Origin: an uncultured Clostridia bacterium
GTDB lineage: Bacteria > Bacillota > Clostridia > Oscillospirales > JAAYOS01
Length of the DNA: 47,474 bases
NCBI GenBank assembly: GCA_944387575.1
Contig: CALXFK010000035.1
Location: forward strand, 1-47,474
Reading direction: 5' to 3'
The position numbers and the translations under genes were made by a program. Shown here in pieces: positions 41,613 through 47,474 of this stretch. Each line of letters opens with the position of its first letter. Within the stretch, counting starts at the first letter, position 1. Under the pieces are notes generated by a model, which was not told the origin of the DNA, did no database searches, and was given only the letters and a program-made list of their open reading frames with translations.

Positions 41613-43844
41613 ATGAAAGTGCTTCACCTCATAGGCGGCGGAGATGTCGGCGGTGCAAAGACGCATGTTCTCTCGCTGCTGAGCGGGCTTGGTCACCACA
41701 TAACAGCCGAGCTTGTGAGCTTCCGTGCGGGCGGCTTTGCGCAGGAGGCGATCGCGCTCGGCATACCCACCCACGTAATATCAAACGGCAATGTCATGCG
41801 TGACATTGCAGAGCTTCGCACCCTCTACCGTGAGGGCGGTTACGACATAGTACACTGCCACGGCGCAAAAGGTAACATGATGGGCGCTCTTCTCCGTCTA
41901 CGCGAGCACGCCACCGTCGTTACCACCGTCCACTCGGACTACCGACTCGACTACATGGGTCGTCCGCTCGGCGCGCTGACATACGGCAACATAAACCGAG
42001 TTGCGCTCCGTCTTATCCCGAACCACATCGGGGTGAGCGACCCGGTAAGCGACATGCTTGTTTCGCGCGGCTTTGCACCATACGGCATATTTTCAATATA
42101 CAACGGTCTCGACTTTTCTGAGGAGGTCGGCACGCAACCGGAGGGATTCGACCGGTGGGAATACCTCCGCTCCATCGGTGCGGACTGCTCGCCGGGCGAC
42201 GTGGTGTGCTGCATTGCGGCGCGGCTCGACCCGGTCAAGGACATCGCGACTCTTATCCGCGCATTTGCCGGGACCCCCGAATATATGAAGCTGGTCATCG
42301 CCGGTGAGGGCGATGAGCGCGAGCGACTCACCGCGCTTGCCTCCGCTTCGGGAGCGGGCAAGCGCATATTTTTAGTGGGATGGCTGGACAGCGCCGACCC
42401 CCTCTACCGCGCCTGCGACATCAATCTCCTGACCTCGCTTTCAGAGACATTTCCATACGCCGTCACCGAGGGGGCGAGGCGCCGTCTCGCGACCATCTCC
42501 TCACGCGTTGGCGGGATCCCGCTGCTCATAGAAAACGGGGAGAACGGGTTCCTGTTTACCCCCGGCGACGCCGACGAGCTCAGAGACCTCCTCTGCATTC
42601 TCGGTGAGGATGGTGAGCTAAGGCGCGCTTTCGGCGAGCGGATATACGAAAAGGCGGCGCGCGAATTCTCCATTGACGCGACCATCAACCGCCAGCTCGA
42701 GATATACCGCACCATTCTCGCCCGCCGCGAGCTCCCGCGCCGCCAGGGCATCACTATCTGCGGCGCATACGGAAAGGGGAATACCGGCGACGACGCTATC
42801 CTCCAGTCGGTTATCGCCGGGCTCCGCTCGGTGCAGCCGCTCCGCCGGATATACGTCCTCTCCCGAAAGCCGGACGAGATACGCCTGCGATACCGGGTGG
42901 ATTCATCCTACACATTTAATATATTCGCAATGCTGCGCGCACTCCGGCACAGCACGCTGTATATCAACGGCGGCGGCAACCTTATCCAGGATATCACCTC
43001 GACCCGCTCGCTGATGTTTTACCTGTTCACCCTTTTTGCGGGCAAGCGCTGCGGGTGCAAAGTGCTGATGTACGGCTGCGGCATCGGTCCGGTGGGTCGT
43101 CCGCTCAACCGCCGTCTCACCTCCCGGACGCTTGATCGGTACGTCGACGAGATAACGCTGCGCGAGGATGAGAGCCGCGACGAGCTCCGCGACCTCGGGG
43201 TGCAGTCGCCGAGGGTCACCCTTGCCGCCGACCCCGCCCTCTCGCTCTCACCTGCCTCTCACGCCGCGGTGGACGAGGTCATGCACAAAAACGACCTTGA
43301 CCCGCAGGGCGCGTATATCTGCTTTTCTCTGCGCCCGTGGGAGGGATTCAACGAAAAACTGGAGGCGTTCGCCGCATGCGCCGCGCACGCATGGGACAAG
43401 TACCATCTCGAGGCGGTGCTGCTGCCGGTCGAACCCACTCGCGACCTCGCGGCGGCGCGCCGGGTCGCTGCACTCATAAGAACGCCCTGCCGCATAGTTG
43501 AAACGCCGCTCTCCCCCGAGCTCGCTCTCGGGGTCATATCAAGAATGCGCGCCGCCGTCTCCATGCGTTTGCACGGGCTGATATTCGCCGCTGGGGCGGG
43601 GGTGCCGCTCGTCGGAGTGGCATACGACAAGAAGGTCTCGAGCTTCCTGCACTACATGCACCAGGAGCTCTGCATACCGCTCGACGAGGTGGACGCGGAC
43701 AGCCTGTGCCGGCTTACCGACCTCGCACTCAGCAAGAACAGTGACGAGCTTGCACAGTCGGTCGAGCGGCTGCGCGCCGCAGAAAAGAACAACACTCAAG
43801 CCGTGCTCCGGCTGCTCGGCGGCAGCGCAGAGGCGTCCAGATAG
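41613..43844 (+). CDS. GT4 glycosyltransferase fused to CsaB-type pyruvyl transferase
   Basis: This 743-residue protein joins two enzymes. The N-terminal half (about 1-380) is a GT-B family 4 glycosyltransferase with GGGDVGGAKTHVLSLL at the start and the donor-binding E-x7-E motif within SETFPYAVTEG. The C-terminal half (about 382-735) is a polysaccharide pyruvyl transferase of the CsaB group with GAYGKGNTGDDAILQ, INGGGNLIQD, YGCGIGPVG and MRLHGLIFA. CsaB adds pyruvate ketals to wall polysaccharide, the ligand for SLH-domain proteins in Bacillus. Both halves look complete. I chose the ATG at 41613, with GGAG upstream. A second glycosyltransferase follows 18 nt later. Confidence 0.92.
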   Translation: MKVLHLIGGGDVGGAKTHVLSLLSGLGHHITAELVSFRAGGFAQEAIALGIPTHVISNGNVMRDIAELRTLYREGGYDIVHCHGAKGNMMGALLRLREHATVVTTVHSDYRLDYMGRPLGALTYGNINRVALRLIPNHIGVSDPVSDMLVSRGFAPYGIFSIYNGLDFSEEVGTQPEGFDRWEYLRSIGADCSPGDVVCCIAARLDPVKDIATLIRAFAGTPEYMKLVIAGEGDERERLTALASASGAGKRIFLVGWLDSADPLYRACDINLLTSLSETFPYAVTEGARRRLATISSRVGGIPLLIENGENGFLFTPGDADELRDLLCILGEDGELRRAFGERIYEKAAREFSIDATINRQLEIYRTILARRELPRRQGITICGAYGKGNTGDDAILQSVIAGLRSVQPLRRIYVLSRKPDEIRLRYRVDSSYTFNIFAMLRALRHSTLYINGGGNLIQDITSTRSLMFYLFTLFAGKRCGCKVLMYGCGIGPVGRPLNRRLTSRTLDRYVDEITLREDESRDELRDLGVQSPRVTLAADPALSLSPASHAAVDEVMHKNDLDPQGAYICFSLRPWEGFNEKLEAFAACAAHAWDKYHLEAVLLPVEPTRDLAAARRVAALIRTPCRIVETPLSPELALGVISRMRAAVSMRLHGLIFAAGAGVPLVGVAYDKKVSSFLHYMHQELCIPLDEVDADSLCRLTDLALSKNSDELAQSVERLRAAEKNNTQAVLRLLGGSAEASR

Positions 43845-43862
43845 GAAAGCGAGGTTTTTAAA

Positions 43863-45026
43863 ATGCACCACATCGTCTGCCTGTCCACCACCGCGTGGCA
43901 CGCGCACCCGACCCGCAAGCAGCAGGTCATGAGCCGCATACCGGATGCTGAGATTCTCTATTTCGACCCTCCTGTCACCTATCTCGCCCCGCTGCGTGAC
44001 CGTTCTGCCCGTCCCCTTCTCTCCGAATACAAGAAGCCGGGAGAGGCGGTGCTGCCGAACGTCACCCGGTACTCGCTTCCCCCCATTCTCCCGTTTTACA
44101 ACAAAAAGCGGTTCATCAACAGAATGAACCGCAGCCGCATAGCCGAGACGGTGGAAAACGCAATGCGCGAGCATGGGTTCGGCGGGGAGACAGTGCTGTG
44201 GGTATACCATCCCTCGTACGTGGACGCAGTGCGGCTGATACCCCACTCGGCGCTGGTATATGACTGCGTAGACCGGCACTCCGCCTACCCCGGACTGATC
44301 GACCGGGAGACGGTAGACGGCATGGAACGCGAACTTGCGGGCGACTGCAACATGGTGTTCGCAACCGCACAGGGGCTCTACGACACGCTGAGCGGGTACA
44401 ACCCAAACACGATGCTCCTCCCGAACGGCGCCGCGTACGAGCTCTTCTCGCGCGCCGCCGACCCGGCGCTCCCCACCGACCCGCGTATCGCGGCACTCAA
44501 GTCTCCGGTGCTCGGCTTTGTTGGCGCTATCCAGCCGTGCATCGATGTGCCGCTGATGGCGTTTGCCGCCGCGTCCCGACCCGACTGGAACTTCGTTTTC
44601 ATCGGAGACCCGCTGCCAGGTGTGGACATAAGCTCGCTTCGCGCGCTGCCCAACGTCCATCTGCTCGGCAGGCTCCCGCAGGGTGAACTGCCCGCCTGCA
44701 TACGTGGCTTCGACGTGTGTCTGAGCCTGTTCCGCGACAACTCGCTTTCCCGCGACGTCAGCCCGCTGAAGTTCTACGAATACCTCGCTACCGGAAAGCC
44801 GATAGTTGCAAGCCGTGAACCGTCGCAGGTGCTGCGCTACGCAGACTCGGTGTACATCACATCCGGAGAGAACGACATGCTCGAATGCTGCGAGCGCGCC
44901 CTCTCCGAAAGCGGCAGCGACGCTGCCGCCCGCCGTATGGAATACGCCTCACACTGCTCGTGGGATGCGCGGGTCGCCGAAATGCGCGCTGCACTAGCCG
45001 CGCGCGGAATACTTAAAAACCTGTAA
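43863..45026 (+). CDS. Glycosyltransferase, GT1/TuaH-like
   Basis: This 387-residue GT-B protein resembles the glycosyltransferases of teichuronic-acid and capsule clusters (TuaH-like). It begins HHIVCLSTTAWHAHPTRKQQ and shows ETVLWVYHPSYV, ALVYDCVDRHSAYPG, the second Rossmann domain GFVGAIQPCIDVPLMA, and the donor-site region SPLKFYEYLATGKPIV (about 300-316). No membrane helix is seen, so it should be peripheral and cytoplasmic. It is probably co-transcribed with the GT4-CsaB fusion. The sugars it uses are unknown. Confidence 0.9.
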   Translation: MHHIVCLSTTAWHAHPTRKQQVMSRIPDAEILYFDPPVTYLAPLRDRSARPLLSEYKKPGEAVLPNVTRYSLPPILPFYNKKRFINRMNRSRIAETVENAMREHGFGGETVLWVYHPSYVDAVRLIPHSALVYDCVDRHSAYPGLIDRETVDGMERELAGDCNMVFATAQGLYDTLSGYNPNTMLLPNGAAYELFSRAADPALPTDPRIAALKSPVLGFVGAIQPCIDVPLMAFAAASRPDWNFVFIGDPLPGVDISSLRALPNVHLLGRLPQGELPACIRGFDVCLSLFRDNSLSRDVSPLKFYEYLATGKPIVASREPSQVLRYADSVYITSGENDMLECCERALSESGSDAAARRMEYASHCSWDARVAEMRAALAARGILKNL

Positions 45027-45045
45027 AACGGAACTTCCGCGGATA

Positions 45046-45074
45046 TTGTATTTTCGCGCTACATGCTATATAAT
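45046..45074 (+). promoter_or_regulatory. Sigma-A promoter of the YhfC-like gene
   Basis: TTGTAT (45046-45051), a 17-bp spacer and a perfect TATAAT (45069-45074), 36 bp before the start. Confidence 0.78.
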
Positions 45075-45109
45075 CGGAGAAGCGACATTTTCATACGACG
45101 GAGGTTTGA

Positions 45110-45916
45110 ATGATTTCGACTTCACTTATTGTGACAATGTGGATAGTGGCGGGCGTGCTCACACTCATCACGCTGGCGCTCCCGTTTATCATTGACGGTC
45201 ACGTTGAATTCACGCTCAGCGCCATTTTCCTCGGCATAATTATGTACGCCGGTTTCGACGCAATACTGCTCGACGTTTTCGACACGATAGTTCTCGGGCA
45301 CATGTCCACCGACCTGTATAACTACATATATTCAAACAACACTCTCTACGTCATATACTACACGTTTATCCACGCCCTGTTCTACACCGCCGGGTTCTAC
45401 ACCGTGGCACGTATGGGCTTCCGCGTAGACCGTAACGGCACCGGCATTGCTATCGGCATCGGAGCCGGTGGCGCGCGCGCTGTCATGAGCGGCGCATGGC
45501 CGCTTGTCACCCGCGCTGTCTCCGCGGCGCAGGTCAACAAGATGGGCATAGACGCCTACCTCTCCGGCGCGACCGAGGAGGAGGTGGACAACCTCCGCGG
45601 CGCGATAGAGTCTCTCCAGAATTCCACCCCTGGCGACGTGGTCTGGAGCGGTGTGGAGACCCTGCTCATGTTCGCGGTGCTCGTTGCAATAGCGGTCATT
45701 ATCCACATTGCCGCCACCCACCGCGGTCCGATATGGCTCATAGGCGTTGGGAGCCTGCTGCTCCTTGCGATGTTCGCACCCGCCGCGATGTACACCGTTG
45801 GTATGATAACGAGCGTACCGCTGCTCGAAGCGTGCATCTTTGCTGTCGCGGCGGCGTCGGTCGCTGTCGCAGTGCCTGTAGCACGCAGGTACATGGATAA
45901 CCCGCTAAAATTTTAA
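45110..45916 (+). CDS. Polytopic membrane protein, YhfC-like with degenerate motifs
   Basis: This 268-residue protein has about seven hydrophobic helices. The layout and the segment AGFYTVARMGFRVDRNG followed by GIAIGIGAGGARAVMSG recall the YhfC family of putative membrane peptidases, whose members have an E-E-x-x-R motif and GIGHGGxEA at these two places. Here the Glu pair, the His and the second Glu are replaced, so any protease activity is doubtful. The middle of the protein carries an acidic loop (SGATEEEVDNLRGAIESLQ). GGAGG lies 7 nt before the ATG. It has its own promoter and terminator, so it is a separate unit after the glycosyltransferases. The family link is my inference from pattern, not a search. 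Confidence 0.7.
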   Translation: MISTSLIVTMWIVAGVLTLITLALPFIIDGHVEFTLSAIFLGIIMYAGFDAILLDVFDTIVLGHMSTDLYNYIYSNNTLYVIYYTFIHALFYTAGFYTVARMGFRVDRNGTGIAIGIGAGGARAVMSGAWPLVTRAVSAAQVNKMGIDAYLSGATEEEVDNLRGAIESLQNSTPGDVVWSGVETLLMFAVLVAIAVIIHIAATHRGPIWLIGVGSLLLLAMFAPAAMYTVGMITSVPLLEACIFAVAAASVAVAVPVARRYMDNPLKF

Positions 45917-45925
45917 ACACCGAAT

Positions 45926-45957
45926 AAAACGGCTCGGGCGGATGCCCGAGCCGTTTT
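45926..45957. terminator. Bidirectional terminator between YhfC-like and DUF1653 genes
   Basis: A 14-bp stem AAAACGGCTCGGGC/GCCCGAGCCGTTTT (45926-45939 with 45944-45957, loop GGAT) is flanked by A-tract and T-tract, so it can stop transcription from both convergent sides. Confidence 0.9.
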
Positions 45958-45972
45958 GCCGTCTTACTGTAT

Positions 45973-46200
45973 TCAGCCGTTCACTCGCGTGAACCGGGTG
46001 ACCTCTCCCTGTGCCGTCTGTACCGTTTCGTTCCACATCCGCGCCGGGCGCACCCAGGTCTCCCCGCCCTCATAGAGTGCGCGGTAGACCACCATCAACT
46101 CCCCGGTCTCACTGTGACGCGCAGTGAAAAGCAGTTCGTACTCGCCGCCCTTGTAATGGCGGTACACCCCCGCTTCAAACACTTTCTCTTCCACGCTCAA
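45973..46200 (-). CDS. DUF1653 domain protein
   Basis: This 75-residue protein is almost entirely a DUF1653 domain: GVYRHYKGGEYELLFTARHS near residues 11-30, then VVYRALYE and WVRPARMW. The family is small, beta-rich, cytoplasmic and of unknown function. The likely start is TTG at 46200, with GGAGGG 6 nt upstream and a 4-nt overlap with the stop of the glycoside hydrolase; a GTG at 46194 is an alternative. It is probably co-translated with that enzyme, though no functional link is known. Confidence 0.88.
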   Translation of the reverse strand: MSVEEKVFEAGVYRHYKGGEYELLFTARHSETGELMVVYRALYEGGETWVRPARMWNETVQTAQGEVTRFTRVNG

Positions 46201-47474
46201 AGGTCGCCCTCCCCGCCTGTACGGGAGAGCTTAAGCGTGCGCCGGTCGTAGGTCATGATGCCGTTGCACTCCTCCTCCACGTCGCTGAGCTGCGTGTATA
46301 TCGCCGCGCACAGACCGCGCCTCTTCGCATCCTCCAATTCGCCCCCGTACAGCGCGCCGAAGGCTTCGCGCAAGCTCTTGATGCTGTCAAAACTGCGGTA
46401 ACTGCCGCCCATACCGCTCCACGGGCGCGACCCCTGCGCGCCGAGCAGATACCCGCCGAATGCGCTGAGCACCGTCGGACGCGACGTATCGGGGTGGAAG
46501 TTCAGCTTGCGCGAGTAGATATGCAGGCTGCGAAGCTCGCCGCCCTGGTCGTACCACCCAGAGGCGTGGTCTATGAGGCGGGTGCGGTCGAGTTCGTGGA
46601 TCCTGTCCTCCGCCTCGAGCGCGTCGAACTGACCCCACCCCTCGTTGAACGCCGTCCAGAGCACGACAGACGGAGAGTTGTACAGCAGGTTTACCGTCGC
46701 CTCAAGCTCGCGTATGTACTCCTCTCGCCCGCGGTCATCCGAGCGTGCAAACTTCTGGTAGTCGTTGTCCCGCAGCTTCATCCCGGTCACCGGCAGAAGC
46801 GACGTGACCGCCTTCGAATACTTTCCGCCGCCGCACACGAGATCCTGCCAGACCAGCACCCCGCGCCGGTCACAGTGGTAGTACCACCGGAGCGGCTCTA
46901 TCTTCATGTGCTTGCGCAAGGTGTTGAACCCCTCACGCTTCGCGGTGTCTATGTCAAACACGAGCGCCTCATCCGCCGGGGCGGTATACAGACCATCGGG
47001 CCAGTACCCCTCGTCTAGCAGCCCATCGCAGAAGTATTCGCTGTTGTTGAGGTATATCCGCTTGTAGCCGTCCTCACCGGCACAAACCTCTATCTTGCGC
47101 ATACCGAAGTAGCTCAGCACCCTGTCGTCGCCCGCGGTGACTATGAGGTCGTACAGGAACGGATGCTCCGGGCTCCAACTCTCAAACTGACCGAGCTCGA
47201 GCACGAGCGTCTCGCTGCTGCTCCCCTCGGCGGTCGCCACGAGTTTTTTGCCTACGCTCGCTATCGCCATCACCGGAATATCCGCGTACCCGGTGTCCAC
47301 CTCGACTATCACCGCGCCGCCGTCGTAATCCGGCGTTATACGGAGCGACCGGATATAGTTCTCCGGCAGATTTTCAAGCCACACCGTCTGCCATATACCG
47401 CTCTGCGCGGTGTGCCAGATACCCCCGCTCTGCAGGCGCTGCCTTCCTCGGGAATGGTACGACGCATCGCTCTC
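46197..47474 (-). CDS. Glycoside hydrolase family 2 enzyme (5' end missing)
   Basis: The last 425 residues of a family 2 glycoside hydrolase are present; the frame is open to the right edge, so the N-terminal sugar-binding domain is cut. The visible part starts within that domain with LQSGGIWHTAQSGIWQTVWLE, continues through the immunoglobulin-like domain (YLNNSEYF), and enters the catalytic barrel with LRKHMKIEPLRWYYHCDRRG. The acid/base Glu is in WTAFNEGWGQ (46641-46643). At the usual nucleophile position the sequence is VLSAFGGY, where relatives have Glu-Phe/Tyr-Gly-Gly, so an Ala replaces the expected Glu. Relatives are beta-galactosidases, beta-glucuronidases or similar; the substrate is unknown. 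Confidence 0.92.
   Translation of the reverse strand, partial: ESDASYHSRGRQRLQSGGIWHTAQSGIWQTVWLENLPENYIRSLRITPDYDGGAVIVEVDTGYADIPVMAIASVGKKLVATAEGSSSETLVLELGQFESWSPEHPFLYDLIVTAGDDRVLSYFGMRKIEVCAGEDGYKRIYLNNSEYFCDGLLDEGYWPDGLYTAPADEALVFDIDTAKREGFNTLRKHMKIEPLRWYYHCDRRGVLVWQDLVCGGGKYSKAVTSLLPVTGMKLRDNDYQKFARSDDRGREEYIRELEATVNLLYNSPSVVLWTAFNEGWGQFDALEAEDRIHELDRTRLIDHASGWYDQGGELRSLHIYSRKLNFHPDTSRPTVLSAFGGYLLGAQGSRPWSGMGGSYRSFDSIKSLREAFGALYGGELEDAKRRGLCAAIYTQLSDVEEECNGIMTYDRRTLKLSRTGGEGDL

Noticed and set aside
1-47474. CRISPR arrays, IS elements, phage genes and tRNA genes
   Set aside because: No repeat-spacer pattern, transposase-like protein, terminal inverted repeats or tRNA-like cloverleaf sequence was seen in the gaps.

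Overview
The window reads as chromosomal DNA from a high-GC, anaerobic, endospore-lineage member of the Clostridia (Firmicutes). The evidence is a spoIIR gene, pyruvate:ferredoxin oxidoreductase, AddAB instead of RecBCD, comEC-holA order, an RNase M5-like toprim protein, a CsaB-type pyruvyl transferase, strong Shine-Dalgarno sequences and sigma-A promoters with 15-17 bp spacers. No closer taxon can be assigned by eye. There are no tRNA or rRNA genes, CRISPR array, IS element or phage genes. This is mostly a housekeeping segment with a surface-polymer locus near the right end.

Layout. (1) 1-1889, minus strand: a GtrB/DPM1-like glycosyltransferase and an overlapping polytopic membrane protein that leaves the window. 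(2) 1914-3522: bioY (plus) and birA (minus) converge. A BirA-type operator covers the bioY -10 and leader. (3) 3554-11759, minus strand: yifB, an unknown membrane protein, a MATE exporter, a cysteine desulfurase broken by one in-frame UGA, then deoC-deoD-cdd-pdp for nucleoside salvage, leading into birA. (4) 12014-18925, plus strand: nifJ (PFOR), argG with two ARG boxes, and an Lrp-type regulator with an aminotransferase, each unit with its own promoter. (5) 18979-28984, plus strand: a DUF362/ferredoxin protein overlapping ispE, then spoIIR, addB, addA and rpmE. (6) 29052-31712, minus strand: tspO, and a two-gene sugar ABC permease operon with no binding protein or ATPase. (7) 32289-39405, plus strand: alaS, a HIT protein, comEC, holA and an RNase M5-like gene. 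(8) 39362-45916: an O-antigen-ligase-like protein and a DUF4330 protein (minus) diverge from a GT4-CsaB fusion, a second glycosyltransferase and a YhfC-like membrane protein (plus). (9) 45973-47474, minus strand: a DUF1653 protein and a family 2 glycoside hydrolase cut by the right edge.

How the genes work together. Region 3 turns (deoxy)nucleosides into free bases and, via DeoC, into acetaldehyde and glyceraldehyde-3-phosphate. PFOR oxidises pyruvate from such fermentation to acetyl-CoA. The biotin pair forms a small feedback loop: BirA senses biotin and represses its importer. Region 8 looks like a surface-glycan assembly module, with sugar transfer and pyruvylation in one polypeptide and a polymerase/ligase next door.

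The most notable points are the single UGA in the cysteine desulfurase, the GT4-CsaB fusion and its neighbourhood, the BirA and ArgR operators, the Glu-to-Ala change at the expected nucleophile of the GH2 enzyme, the YhfC-like protein with degenerate motifs, and the P-loop lysine missing from AddB. I found no clearly unprecedented system; the surface-polymer locus is the best candidate for something undescribed.
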